Origin: Streptomyces candidus
GTDB lineage: Bacteria; Actinomycetota; Actinomycetes; Streptomycetales; Streptomycetaceae
NCBI RefSeq assembly: GCF_014207445.1
Contig: NZ_JACHEM010000001.1
Span: 434,001-498,000, forward strand
Length of the DNA stretch: 64,000 nt
Direction: 5' to 3'
Under the pieces are notes generated by a model. That model did no database searches. It worked only from the letters and a program-made list of their open reading frames with translations, and was not told where the DNA came from. Position 1 is the first letter of the stretch. Every line of letters starts with the position of its first letter. This document shows, in pieces, positions 31,359 through 40,063 of the stretch. Position numbers and translations under genes: made by a program.

Positions 31359-32021
31359 ATGATCGAAACCAGCGCGGGCAGCGCACCTCAGTGGATCAAC
31401 AGCCTCATGGACACCATGGGTGCTCCGGGCGCCGGTCTCGCCATCGCCCTGGAGAACCTCTTCCCGCCGCTGCCGAGCGAAGTGATCCTGCCGCTGGCGG
31501 GCTTCTCGGCGGGGGCGGGGCAAATGAGCCTGTGGGCCGCCCTGTTGTGGACGACGGCGGGTTCGGTGATCGGTGCGCTCGCGCTGTACGGAGTGGGCGC
31601 CCTGCTCGGGCGTGACAGGACGGTGGCGATAGCGGAGAAGATCCCGCTGGTGAAGGTCTCCGACATCGAACGGACCGAGGCGTGGTTCGCCAGGCACGGG
31701 ACGAAGGCGGTGCTCTTCGGCCGGATGATTCCGCTCTTCCGCAGCTTCATCTCCGTGCCGGCCGGCATCGAGCGGATGCCGCTGCCGGTGTTCCTGGGGC
31801 TCACCACGCTGGGCAGCGCGGTGTGGAACACCATGTTCGTGATGGCCGGATATCTGCTGGGGGACAACTGGGCGCAGGTGTCGGGTTATGTCTCCGTGTA
31901 TTCGAAGGTGGTGCTGGCCGTGGCGGTGCTCGCCGTGGCGGCCCTCGTGGCGGCTCGCGTCGTCAAGAACAAGAGGAAGCGCCGGCAGTCGTGTCCCGCG
32001 TCCGGGCGGACGCGCGGATGA
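31359..32021 (+). CDS. DedA family (VTT-domain) membrane protein
   Basis: 220 residues from ATG 31359. The features of DedA are clear: ALENLFPPLPSEVILPLAGF (N-terminal amphipathic/re-entrant segment with Glu and Pro), GALALYGVGALLGRDRTVAI, the conserved GRMIPLFRSFISVPAGIERM (Arg and Pro essential in E. coli YqjA/DedA), and TTLGSAVWNTMFVMAGYLLG. It likely helps scramble membrane phospholipids or sustain the proton motive force. Compared with the DedA protein at 26532, it retains the classical FRSFISVPAG core. It is convergent with, and overlaps by 59 bp, the HAD gene of the Ter island. Confidence 0.92.
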   Translation: MIETSAGSAPQWINSLMDTMGAPGAGLAIALENLFPPLPSEVILPLAGFSAGAGQMSLWAALLWTTAGSVIGALALYGVGALLGRDRTVAIAEKIPLVKVSDIERTEAWFARHGTKAVLFGRMIPLFRSFISVPAGIERMPLPVFLGLTTLGSAVWNTMFVMAGYLLGDNWAQVSGYVSVYSKVVLAVAVLAVAALVAARVVKNKRKRRQSCPASGRTRG

Positions 32022-32955
32022 ACTGCCGCAGGATCTCCTCTCCCGCCGCGATCCCGTTCTCGGCGAGGGCGGTGACCTGTGGGGCACTCCAGCCGGAGTC
32101 GGCGAGTTCGCCGTGGCCGGGGCGCCAGCCCCGGTCGGCGGCGAGCAGGAGGTCCGCGTCGAGGAGGGAGTCACCGGCGGCGAGAGTGAGTGCGGCACCG
32201 GTGCGGCGGGCGACCTCGCGGACGGCGGCGCTCTTGGTGAGCGGGTCGGGCACGACGTAGATCTTGCGGCCCTGGAGGGAGACGTTCCAGCCGCGTGGCG
32301 CGGCCCAGGCGGCGAGTTCCTTGACCCAGCCGTCCGGGAGCAGGGCGCGCTCGACGACGAGGTAGGCGAAGAGGTCCTCGGCGACCCTGTCCTTCAGCAG
32401 CCAGGCGGGGTCGGCACTGCGGGCGAGGTGGGCGCGGATCTCGGCGAGCGGGGCACACTCGTCGGCGAGCCGGCGGGCCACCTGTCGCTGCCAGTCCGGG
32501 TCGGAGACCCCGTCGACGAGGAGGTGCCCGCCGTTGGCGCAGATCGCGAACTCCGGTGCCGGACCGGGCAGGTGGATGCGGTGGTACTGCTCGCGGGTGC
32601 GGGTCGTGGTGGGGACGAAGAGGGTGTCCGGGCTTCCCGACGCGAGCCGGACGAGCAGCTCGGCGGCGGTCTCGGTGACGTACGAGAGCGGCTTCGAGTC
32701 GTACACCTCTACGCACAGCAGGCGGGGGGCCTCGGCGTCGGGCATGCGCAGGCCGAGCGCGGCGGAGGAGTAGATCAGGGTGCGGTCGAGGTCGCTGGCG
32801 ACGAGGACGGGGGCGGGGGCAGGCACCGGGGCTGTCCTGGGGTCGGGGGCGGGCCGCGGAGCGGTCCCGGGGGCGGCAGTGGCGGGGGGCGTGCGGTCGT
32901 GGAGCGCGGCCCGCGGGCCGGCCGGCTCGGCGAAGGGGCGTGCGGGGCTGCTCAC
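31963..32955 (-). CDS. HAD-superfamily hydrolase of the Ter stress island
   Basis: 330 residues from GTG 32955, overlapping the phosphoribosyltransferase stop by 4 bp. After a Pro/Ala-rich leader of ~50 residues, motif I reads VLVASDLDRTLIYSS (nucleophile Asp and +2 Asp). A C2-type cap region follows (HRIHLPGPAPEFAICANGGH) and the late motif LAAGDSLLDADLLLAADRGW supplies the Mg2+-binding Asp pair. It resembles the Cof/SPP-type HAD proteins encoded in ter gene clusters. Published genomic-context analysis of Ter systems proposed that the aldolase, phosphoribosyltransferase and HAD proteins make and trim a nucleoside-like metabolite; that would make this the phosphatase step. Confidence 0.88.
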   Translation of the reverse strand: MSSPARPFAEPAGPRAALHDRTPPATAAPGTAPRPAPDPRTAPVPAPAPVLVASDLDRTLIYSSAALGLRMPDAEAPRLLCVEVYDSKPLSYVTETAAELLVRLASGSPDTLFVPTTTRTREQYHRIHLPGPAPEFAICANGGHLLVDGVSDPDWQRQVARRLADECAPLAEIRAHLARSADPAWLLKDRVAEDLFAYLVVERALLPDGWVKELAAWAAPRGWNVSLQGRKIYVVPDPLTKSAAVREVARRTGAALTLAAGDSLLDADLLLAADRGWRPGHGELADSGWSAPQVTALAENGIAAGEEILRQFIRASARTRDTTAGASSCS

Positions 32956-35639
32956 TTGGTGCCGACCGTCTTGCCGTCGGCACCGGTGGCGCCCCTGGTG
33001 AAGCGGGGATGGATCAGGCCGACGCAGGTGTACGGCAGGTGGTCGACCTCCTCGACGGGGACGCCGCGCTGCTCGGCGAGGAGCCGTACGTGGCGCAGGT
33101 CGGCGTCGGCGCCGCGGCGGGCGAGGATCTTCCAGGGGACGCGGCGCAGCAGGACGCGGGTGGTCTCGCCCACCCCGGGCTTGACGAGGTTGACGTCGTG
33201 GATGCCGTACTCCTCGCTGATGCGTTCCACGGCGGCCCAGCCGTCCCAGGTGGGGGTGCGGTCCAGTCCCTGGAGTGCCTTGGCCTCGGTGTCGACGGCG
33301 TCGGCCACCTCCTCGAAGCGGGCGGCGACCGAGTCGAGGAAGAGGGCGGAGACGTCGTTGCCGACGAGGTCGCGGTAGAACTTTCCGCCGTGGAAGTCGT
33401 GCGGGCCCACCAGGTCGGCGCGCAGCACGGTGCGCGAGATCAGGCCGGAGACGGTGGAGTTGAGGCAGGCGGAGGGGATGAGGAAGTCCTCCTGGGTGCC
33501 GTAGGTGCGCACACACGACCCCGGGTCGGCGAGGACGGCGATCTCCGGGTCGAAGCCGTGGCGCGCGTCGACGCCTTCGGCCCGGTGGAACGCGGCGACG
33601 GCGTCGGCGAGTTCGCGGGTGATGGCGCCCTTGCCGGTCCAGCCGTCGACGAAGACGACGTCGGCCGGGTCGTGGTGGGCCGCCAGCCAGCGCAGCGCGT
33701 TCGCGTCGATGCCGCGGCCCCGGACGATGGACACCGCGTAGTGCGGCAGGTCGAGGCCGTGGCGGTACTGCGCCCAGCGGCGCATCAGGACGCCGACGGG
33801 GGTGCCCGCGCGGGCGAGGGAGACCAGGACCGGGCGGGGGGACCGCTCGGCGAGGACGGTTTCGGTGACGACGCCGACCGCCTGCGCGATCCGTGCCGCC
33901 GACTCGTCCAGTGCCGTGCGGAACAGCTCCTGGTACTCGGGCGTCGGCTGGTACTCGACCGGCAGCGACTCCGCGTAGTGGGCGCCGCCGGCCTGGATCG
34001 CCTCCTCGCGCTCCTCCGTGGGTGCTTCCAGGGTCACGTCCGAGAGGTCCTGGAGCAGCCAGCCGACGTCATCGGGTGCGTAGGAGGAGAAGCCGGGGCC
34101 CCGGAGCGGCTCGGGGAGCGGCGCGGGGAGGTGTTCGGGCACGGAGGGCTCCAGGGCCGACGAGGAAGGCGGGGAGGAAGAGGAGGGCTGGAGGGAGGAA
34201 GGGGAAGGTGCGGGGGCGTAGGAGGGCAGGACGGCGAGCAGGACGCGGCCGGTGTGCGCGGCGAGGCGGGCCAGCAGGCCGTCGGGGGCGTGCAGCGAGG
34301 GCGTGTCGGCCACGGAGTCGACGACGACGAGCACGGCGTCGAAGCCCGCACCGGACGTGCCGCCGGCGACGTTGTAGGCGTACCGCTCGCCGGGCCCGTC
34401 GGCGGGGTCGTCGTGGGCGGGGAAGACGAGCCGGGTACGGATCGCGTAGCCCGGGTCGTCGACGGCGAGTACCGGCGAACGGGTCGTGGTGGAGTACCGG
34501 ACGTGTGCCCCGGTGCGGTTCTCCAGCTCCTGGGCGAGGCGCAGCGGCGCGTACATCAACTCCTCGAAGCCGAGGACCAGTACGCGCGCGTCCTCGGGCA
34601 GCTCCCCCAGCGCGGCGGCGGCCCGGCCGGCCATGGCGGGCAGGGCGTCCTCCAGCGCGGTCCGGTGCGCCGGGGTGAAACCGTGCCGACCGCCGTCGGG
34701 AATCGCGGCGGGCCAGCCCAGTTCCACCCGTACGACCTCGGCGGCCCCGGCGCCCCCGGTCCCGGCACCGGCCCCGTCCTCGGCGTCCTTGACCCCGGCT
34801 CCGGAAAGCCCTGTCACGGCACCGGCCCCGGCGGCCGAAGTGGCGCGCCGCTGTCGCGTCTCCTCCTGCTCGACCAGCTGCCGGCCCGTCTCCAGGACGT
34901 TCTGTGGCAGTCGCACCGTGCCGGAGGCCCTGGCGAGGAGGTCGACGCGGGCGCCGATCGCGTCGGCGAAGGCGGCGAGCCGGGCGTGGTCCTGCGGGGA
35001 GCGCATGTCGACGAGGGCGACGACGACGTACCGTTCGCGCGGATTGCGGGCGTGCAGGTCGCGGATGGTGTTCAGGACGGTGTTCCCCGTGGAGAACTCG
35101 TCGTCGACGAGGACCAGCGGCCCGTCCGAGGCCAGGAGCGCGGGGTCCTCGGGCAGCAGCAGGTGCGAGGTGGCGTGCGAGTGGGACTCCTCGAATCCGC
35201 CCGCGGCCGGGACGTCCTCGACCGGCCGCCGGGTGGAGTGGAGGTAGGGCGCCGCCGCGAGGCCGTCGGCCACGCAGTGACCGAGGCCCGTCGCCGTCTC
35301 GGCGTACCCGAGGACGACCGCACGGGCGGCGTCCCGGTCACCCAGCAGCTCGCGCACCCGCCGCCCGAGTTCGAACCCGGCCCCGTACACCAGGGAGGGC
35401 CGCTGGGGGACGTGCTTGCCGAGCACGTTCGACACGAGGAGGTGCGCCCGCTTGGGGTTGCGCCGCAGCGCCAGCCCCAGCAGGTCGGTCAGGGACTCGC
35501 CGCCGGCCAGGACACCGCCCGTGCCGCCGCCCGCGGCGTCACCCTCCACCAGTTCCACACCCAGTCGTTCCGCGACCCAGCTACCGGACCACACCACGTC
35601 GTTGTTCTCTCTTCTCTGTTTCATCGGCCGGTCCGTCAT
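32952..35639 (-). CDS. Phosphoribosyltransferase-TRSP-StiP fusion protein of the Ter island
   Basis: 895 residues. The N-terminal ~270 residues form a phosphoribosyltransferase (PRTase_2 type) with the PRPP-binding loop VLVDDEFSTGNTVLNTIR at about residues 176-192, preceded by GYAETATGLGHCVADGL. A middle TRSP-type domain (VLVLGFEELMYAPLRLAQEL) follows. After a Ser/Pro linker (~470-505), the C-terminal ~380 residues match the StiP/PRTase_1 family: LVSLARAGTPVGVLMRRWAQ, VVFVDGWTGKGAITRELADA and LIPSACLNSTVSGLISRTVL. Although called cysteine protease StiP in databases, this domain looks like a second phosphoribosyltransferase. ATG 35624 is an alternative start. It lies between the CitE-like aldolase (22-bp gap) and the HAD gene. 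Confidence 0.88.
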   Translation of the reverse strand: MTDRPMKQRRENNDVVWSGSWVAERLGVELVEGDAAGGGTGGVLAGGESLTDLLGLALRRNPKRAHLLVSNVLGKHVPQRPSLVYGAGFELGRRVRELLGDRDAARAVVLGYAETATGLGHCVADGLAAAPYLHSTRRPVEDVPAAGGFEESHSHATSHLLLPEDPALLASDGPLVLVDDEFSTGNTVLNTIRDLHARNPRERYVVVALVDMRSPQDHARLAAFADAIGARVDLLARASGTVRLPQNVLETGRQLVEQEETRQRRATSAAGAGAVTGLSGAGVKDAEDGAGAGTGGAGAAEVVRVELGWPAAIPDGGRHGFTPAHRTALEDALPAMAGRAAAALGELPEDARVLVLGFEELMYAPLRLAQELENRTGAHVRYSTTTRSPVLAVDDPGYAIRTRLVFPAHDDPADGPGERYAYNVAGGTSGAGFDAVLVVVDSVADTPSLHAPDGLLARLAAHTGRVLLAVLPSYAPAPSPSSLQPSSSSPPSSSALEPSVPEHLPAPLPEPLRGPGFSSYAPDDVGWLLQDLSDVTLEAPTEEREEAIQAGGAHYAESLPVEYQPTPEYQELFRTALDESAARIAQAVGVVTETVLAERSPRPVLVSLARAGTPVGVLMRRWAQYRHGLDLPHYAVSIVRGRGIDANALRWLAAHHDPADVVFVDGWTGKGAITRELADAVAAFHRAEGVDARHGFDPEIAVLADPGSCVRTYGTQEDFLIPSACLNSTVSGLISRTVLRADLVGPHDFHGGKFYRDLVGNDVSALFLDSVAARFEEVADAVDTEAKALQGLDRTPTWDGWAAVERISEEYGIHDVNLVKPGVGETTRVLLRRVPWKILARRGADADLRHVRLLAEQRGVPVEEVDHLPYTCVGLIHPRFTRGATGADGKTVGTK

Positions 35640-35661
35640 CGCGTCCGGGCGGGGTACCGCG

Positions 35662-36834
35662 TCAGTCCGCGAGCCGCGAGAGACCCGCGGTCAGGAGTTC
35701 CACGAAGCCGGTGTCCTCGCGCGCCACTCCGAACGTCTCGGCGCGCAGCAGGGTGCGCTCCGCCCACGTCCGGTGCGGCTTCACCTCGTTCATCTTGTTG
35801 GTGTACGCCGAGCGCAGCACCCCGCCCCCGCCCCGGTCCGGCCGCAGGATGTCCCGGGCGTCGCTGTACTCCTCGTGGCTCACCACGGACAGCGCGTGCA
35901 CGGGCAGGACGTGCGAGGGGTGGATGCAGGTCTTGCCGAGCAGTCCGTTGGCCCGGTCGAGGGCGATCTCGCGCAGCAGCCCGTCCATGTCGTGCGCGAT
36001 GAGCGCGGTGCGCAGTTCCTCGGCCTGCCCCTCCATGAAGGGGCTGCGGCGCAGCTGCGGTTTGAACATGCGCACCTGGGCGCGGAAGTACTCCCACACC
36101 GGCCCGGTGATGGTGAAGCCGGTGCCGTCGGAACGGCCGAGCACGTTCACCACGTCGCCAATGACCGAGGCGACGATCTGGACGTCGTACGCCGTCATGT
36201 CGGGCGCCCGGCGCAGTCCGTACGCGGAGCAGAAGTCGGTGACGCCCAGGCGCAGCGCGAGCACCCGGTCGCGGTACTTGTCGACGGTACGGGCGATGCC
36301 GCGCAGGGTCTCCGCCCGGGTTTCCAAGTGCAGGAGTTCCGGGGACTCCAGGACGGGCATCGCGAAGAGCCGTCTGCCGCCCGCCGCCTCGGCCGCCGTC
36401 AGCGCCTCCAGGAACGCGACGCCACGCTCCTCGGTGAACTTCGGAAGTACGAATCCGGACAACAGCCGGGCGGCGTCGCCGAGCCTGTGCACGAGGTCCG
36501 GCATCTGTTCCGGTTCACGTACCCGGACGAACAGCAGCGGGGTCTCGCGGCCGCACGCCGCCAGCTCGGTGAGCTGGCGCACCAGATTCTCCTCGGCGCC
36601 CTCGACCTCCGTGTCGTCGATCGAATCCTCCAGGCAGAGCACCATGGAGACCACGCCGCGCCCGGCCTGCTTGAGTACGTCGGCGGCGAGCGAGGGCCGG
36701 GTCGCCGGGCTGTACAGCGTGGCGCCGAGTGCCACCGCGAGCGTGCGCGCCGGGGAGTCCGCGTCAAAGACGAGCGGCTCCACATGGAAAAGGTCCTTCC
36801 GCACCGAGGCAGGAATATGCCCGAAATGACGCAT
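35662..36834 (-). CDS. HpcH/HpaI aldolase/citrate-lyase-like protein of the Ter island
   Basis: 390 residues from ATG 36834. It is a CitE-like TIM-barrel protein: MVLCLEDSIDDTEVEGAEEN supplies the acidic metal-site residues, FVRVREPEQMPDLVHRL and GFVLPKFTEERGVAFLEAL the core strands, then ALRLGVTDFCSAYGLRRAPD and GKTCIHPSHVLPVHALS, where the last motif is typical of CitE/HpcH enzymes. It may perform an aldol or acyl-lyase step on a sugar- or acid-derived precursor. It is first of a three-gene operon with the phosphoribosyltransferase fusion and the HAD protein, and divergent from a TerD gene; an 11/12-match inverted repeat lies in that gap. Confidence 0.88.
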   Translation of the reverse strand: MRHFGHIPASVRKDLFHVEPLVFDADSPARTLAVALGATLYSPATRPSLAADVLKQAGRGVVSMVLCLEDSIDDTEVEGAEENLVRQLTELAACGRETPLLFVRVREPEQMPDLVHRLGDAARLLSGFVLPKFTEERGVAFLEALTAAEAAGGRRLFAMPVLESPELLHLETRAETLRGIARTVDKYRDRVLALRLGVTDFCSAYGLRRAPDMTAYDVQIVASVIGDVVNVLGRSDGTGFTITGPVWEYFRAQVRMFKPQLRRSPFMEGQAEELRTALIAHDMDGLLREIALDRANGLLGKTCIHPSHVLPVHALSVVSHEEYSDARDILRPDRGGGGVLRSAYTNKMNEVKPHRTWAERTLLRAETFGVAREDTGFVELLTAGLSRLAD

Positions 36835-36865
36835 GTGAGTACCCCTGTGCTGGCGCGTGGACTGT

Positions 36866-36904
36866 GGACATGTGGCCGGTAATAGTACGTAGGGCCACGT
36901 GTCC
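36866..36904. promoter_or_regulatory. Inverted repeat between divergent aldolase and TerD genes
   Basis: GGACATGTGGCC (36866-36877) and GGCCACGTGTCC (36893-36904) are complementary at 11 of 12 positions with a 15-bp spacer. The site lies 31 bp upstream of the aldolase start, where an operator for a dedicated regulator would be expected. Confidence 0.55.
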
Positions 36905-37025
36905 GTAGTTCCCCTGTCGCATGAACTCCAGGTAACCCGCGGCGTCCGGCCCCGGTCCTACCCATGCCCCCGACGGTACGGGACACGCCCCCCCACGTTG
37001 TCCCCGCACGCCTCGGGGGGGCAGG

Positions 37026-37907
37026 ATGACCGGCATGACGCACGCGATGCTGAAGGGCGCGAACGTACCCCTCGACGCTACGGCCGTACGGGCCGTGCTC
37101 CGGTGGACCCCCGGCCCCGGCATCCCCGACGTGGACGCCTCCGCCCTGCTGGTCGGGCCGGACGGGCGGGTGCGCGCCGACGAGGACTTCGTCTTCTACA
37201 ACCACGTCCGCCACCCCTCCGGCCTGGTGCGCAAGCTGTCCAAGAAGCGGATCCCCGAGGGCAACACCGACACCGTCGTGGCCGATCTGTCCTCGCTGGC
37301 GCTCGACGCCTCCGTCGACCGGGTGGTGGTGGCGGCCTCGCTCGACGTGGAGTCCTTCGAGGGCGCCACCTTCGAGCACGTACGGGACCTGCGGATCCTG
37401 CTGTACGACGCGACCGTCGCCGGAGCGGAGCCGCTCGCCGTGTTCGACGTGAAGCCGGAGACGGGCGAGGAGACGGCCGTGATCTGCGGCGAGGTCTACC
37501 GGCGCGGTGAGGGCTGGAAGTTCCGTGCGGTGGGGCAGGGGTATCCGACCGGACTGATCGGCCTGGCCACCCAGTTCGGCGTCTCGGTGGACGAGAGCGA
37601 GGCGGCGGAGGGCGCCGGCCCCGCCCGTACCGGGCCCGCCGAGGGGGCGGCCACCCAGGCTGCCCCGGGTCCCACCGCGGAGCCCGGTACCCAGGCGGCG
37701 CCCCCGGCCTCCTCCCCCGCCCAGCCGGCCTACGGTTATCCGCACCCGGCGCCGCCCCGGCCGCAGTCCCCGCCCGCCTACGGCTACCCGCAGTCCGCGT
37801 CCACCCAGCCGGCGTACGGCTACCCGCAGCCCGCCGCCGCGGCGGCCCACGCCCCGGACCCGAACTTCCGGCTGCCCCCGATGGGCCCCCAGTTCATCCG
37901 CGGCTGA
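37026..37907 (+). CDS. TerD-domain protein with Tyr-Gly-Tyr-Pro-rich tail
   Basis: 293 residues (ATG 37026; ATG 37035 is an equally possible start). Residues ~5-195 form a TerD domain: MLKGANVPLDATAVRAVLRW, VDASALLVGPDGRVRADEDF, FYNHVRHPSGLV and [20 protein letters not shown]. Compared with the paired TerD proteins at 40-41 kb, parts of the calcium-binding acidic loop are changed (GDGDD/GEGDD is replaced by EGNTDT). The last ~95 residues are a disordered Ala/Pro-rich tail with repeated AYGYP units (37729-37840), suitable for protein or membrane association. It is divergent from the aldolase operon and is probably a peripheral Ca2+-sensing component. Confidence 0.9.
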   Translation: MTGMTHAMLKGANVPLDATAVRAVLRWTPGPGIPDVDASALLVGPDGRVRADEDFVFYNHVRHPSGLVRKLSKKRIPEGNTDTVVADLSSLALDASVDRVVVAASLDVESFEGATFEHVRDLRILLYDATVAGAEPLAVFDVKPETGEETAVICGEVYRRGEGWKFRAVGQGYPTGLIGLATQFGVSVDESEAAEGAGPARTGPAEGAATQAAPGPTAEPGTQAAPPASSPAQPAYGYPHPAPPRPQSPPAYGYPQSASTQPAYGYPQPAAAAAHAPDPNFRLPPMGPQFIRG

Positions 37908-38006
37908 CCCGGCTCCCGTCGCCGCGCGGGCCCCGGGCGCCGGTCGGCCCGCCCGTGGGCGGGGTTGCGTGCCGCTCGGACGGCCCGCCCCCGGGCCGAG
38001 GGCGGG

Positions 38007-38768
38007 TCAGGCCTTCGTCTTGTAGCCGCGGCCCCACTGCAGACCCCAGCCGTACAGTCGGTCGAGTTCGGCCTGGAACCCGTAGACGAACTTGACCTCG
38101 CGCCGCACGGTCAGCCCGTCCTTGGTGTTCTCGATGGTGAAGACGGCGCAGGAGCGGGCCTGCGGGGCACGTTCGTCGAGGGCGATCTCGATGCGCGGCC
38201 CGTTGCTGGGGTAGAGCGTGACGACGGCCTGCGTCCGGTCGAAGGCCGGGGTCTGGTCGTAGATGTACACGAAGACCAGGAGCCGCTTGATCTGTTCGCG
38301 GTGGTCGAGGTTGATGAAGACGGTCTCGCCGGAGGGGGCGCCGAACCGGTCGTCGCCGCTGAGCTTGACGTACGGCGGGTCGTTCATGTCGCCGAAGAAG
38401 CCGCCGAGGGGCTGTACGACGCCCTTGGTGCCGTCCCGCAGCTCGTAGAGGCAGCCGAGGTCCAGGTCGACGTTGACGACGCCCTGGGTGTGTGCCTGGA
38501 CGGTCTCGGGCTGGAAGAACTTGAAGGGGCGGCCCAGCAGGCTGCCGGAGTGCTTCTGCCGGCCGCCTATGTCGGAGGTGCGCATCCGCCAGGAGAGGTT
38601 GACCCGCAGGCTGCCGGTGTCGGCGCCCTGCTTGCTGAGCGAGACCACCGGATGTCGCTTGGTCAGCTCGATGGAGTTGGTCGCGGCGCTGCCCGAGTCG
38701 AACTGCGCGGACCTGCTCGGCTGCAAGCCGCCCAGCACACCCTGCCTGAGCCTGTCCCAGAAGGTCAT
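38007..38768 (-). CDS. TerA/TerD-like tellurium resistance family protein
   Basis: 253 residues from ATG 38768 (GGGTGGGTCGG upstream; a GTG 15 bp earlier is possible). After LRQGVLGGLQPSRSAQFDSG the body contains strands of a TerD-like beta-sandwich: IELTKRHPVVSLSKQGADTG, LRVNLSWRMRTSD, VVNVDLDLGCLYELRDGTKG, LLVFVYIYDQTPAFDRTQAV and CAVFTIENTKDGLTVRREVK, ending WGLQWGRGYKTKA. The DLDLGCLYEL and DGTKG motifs are those of TerA-type proteins. It is co-directional with the DUF475 and terD genes but separated from them by a hairpin terminator. Confidence 0.82.
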   Translation of the reverse strand: MTFWDRLRQGVLGGLQPSRSAQFDSGSAATNSIELTKRHPVVSLSKQGADTGSLRVNLSWRMRTSDIGGRQKHSGSLLGRPFKFFQPETVQAHTQGVVNVDLDLGCLYELRDGTKGVVQPLGGFFGDMNDPPYVKLSGDDRFGAPSGETVFINLDHREQIKRLLVFVYIYDQTPAFDRTQAVVTLYPSNGPRIEIALDERAPQARSCAVFTIENTKDGLTVRREVKFVYGFQAELDRLYGWGLQWGRGYKTKA

Positions 38769-38813
38769 CCGACCCACCCCCACCCCTGTGTCCCCATGCC
38801 CCTCGACACCCCG

Positions 38814-38858
38814 ACGGGGCGGTCGCGGCGGGCCGTTGGGCCCGTGCGACCGCCCCGT
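38814..38858 (-). terminator. Terminator hairpin downstream of DUF475 gene
   Basis: 13-bp perfect arms (38814-38826 and 38846-38858) 29 bp after the DUF475 stop on the minus strand. Confidence 0.75.
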
Positions 38859-38886
38859 GGAGAAGCGTTCCTCAAACTGCCGCGTG

Positions 38887-40035
38887 TCACACCCCGGAGG
38901 AGACTTCGTCCCGCTTCCCCGGACTGGATCCGCCCGCGCCTTCCTCGGCCGCGATCCGCTTGTTGCGGCGGACCGAGGTCAGGAAGGACGCGGCGATCAG
39001 GAGGATACCGACGGAACCGGTGATGATCTCGTGGATCTCGTGCTGGATGGTGATGAGCAGGATCGCCGCCAGGGCGCCGATCGCGTAGTGCGCACCGTGC
39101 TCCAGGTAGACGTAGTCGTCGAGGGTGCCCTCGCGGACCAGGTAGATCGTCAGCGAACGCACGTACATGGCGCCGATACCGAGGCCGAGCGCCATCCAGA
39201 AGATGTGGTTCGTGATGGCGAAGGCGCCGATGACTCCGTCGAACGAGAACGAGGCGTCGAGGACTTCGAGGTACAGGAAGAGGAAGAACGCCGCCTTGCC
39301 GGCCAGACCGACCGCGGAGACCGGCTTGCCCTGCTTCTTGGCCTTCTCCTCCAGCTCGTGCTCGCGCTCCTCGTCCTCCTCCAGCTTGTTCTCGAAGTGG
39401 CCGGAGAGGCCGCCGACGATCAGGTACGTGATCAGACCGGCCACTCCCGCGAGCAGCACGGTGGACGTCTTGTCCGCGTGCCCGGTGCTGGTGTGTGCCT
39501 GGGTGGCGAACGTGAGGGAGGCGCCGAGCAGCACGATGAGCGCGACGCACACCGACAGCATGTCGACCTTGCCGAGCTTGGCGAGGGGACGCTCCAGCCA
39601 GGCGAGCCACTTGATGTCACGGTCCTCGAAGATGAAGTCGAGGAAGATCATCAGGAGGAACATGCCACCGAAGGCGGCGATCGACGCGTGCGCGTCGGTC
39701 ACCAGGGCCTCGTACCTCTCCGGCTGGTCCATGGCCAGCTCGACGGCTTCGATCGGTCCGACCGAGGCGCTGATCGCCACGATGACGACGGGGAACACCA
39801 GCCGCATGCCGAAGACGGCGATCAGGATGCCGATCGTCAGGAAGATCTTCTGCCAGAAGGCATTCATCTTCTTGAGGATTCCGGCGTTGACAACCGCATT
39901 GTCGAAGGACAGAGAGATTTCGAGGATGGACAGGATCAACACGATCCCGAACGCCTCCCACCCCCACTGCCAGGCGGCGAAGGCAAGGCCGAGCGCAGTG
40001 ACTGCGAACGACCAGCCGAAGGTTTTCAGGACCAC
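38887..40035 (-). CDS. DUF475 (TerC-like) integral membrane protein
   Basis: 382 residues from GTG 40035, beginning MVLKTFGWSFAVTALGLAFA. About ten helices are visible. The TerC-superfamily signature occurs twice: ILSILEISLSFDNAVVNAGI in the first half and LYLEVLDASFSFDGVIGAFA in the second, each with Glu and Ser-Phe-Asp-(Asn/Gly) that probably bind a metal ion in the membrane. Between them is a charged cytoplasmic loop (NKLEEDEEREHELEEKAKKQ). TerC/DUF475 proteins are implicated in metal-ion export and in loading secreted metalloproteins with Mn2+. It lies 28 bp downstream of a terD gene and is probably co-transcribed with it. Confidence 0.93.
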   Translation of the reverse strand: MVLKTFGWSFAVTALGLAFAAWQWGWEAFGIVLILSILEISLSFDNAVVNAGILKKMNAFWQKIFLTIGILIAVFGMRLVFPVVIVAISASVGPIEAVELAMDQPERYEALVTDAHASIAAFGGMFLLMIFLDFIFEDRDIKWLAWLERPLAKLGKVDMLSVCVALIVLLGASLTFATQAHTSTGHADKTSTVLLAGVAGLITYLIVGGLSGHFENKLEEDEEREHELEEKAKKQGKPVSAVGLAGKAAFFLFLYLEVLDASFSFDGVIGAFAITNHIFWMALGLGIGAMYVRSLTIYLVREGTLDDYVYLEHGAHYAIGALAAILLITIQHEIHEIITGSVGILLIAASFLTSVRRNKRIAAEEGAGGSSPGKRDEVSSGV

Positions 40036-40063
40036 TGACTACCCCATCGTCTTGTAGCGGGCT

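Noticed and set aside
32952-35639. Reading the StiP-like C-terminal half as a cysteine protease
   Set aside because: The database name suggests it, but the visible VDGWTGKG-type motif looks like a phosphoribosyltransferase element and no protease triad is evident.
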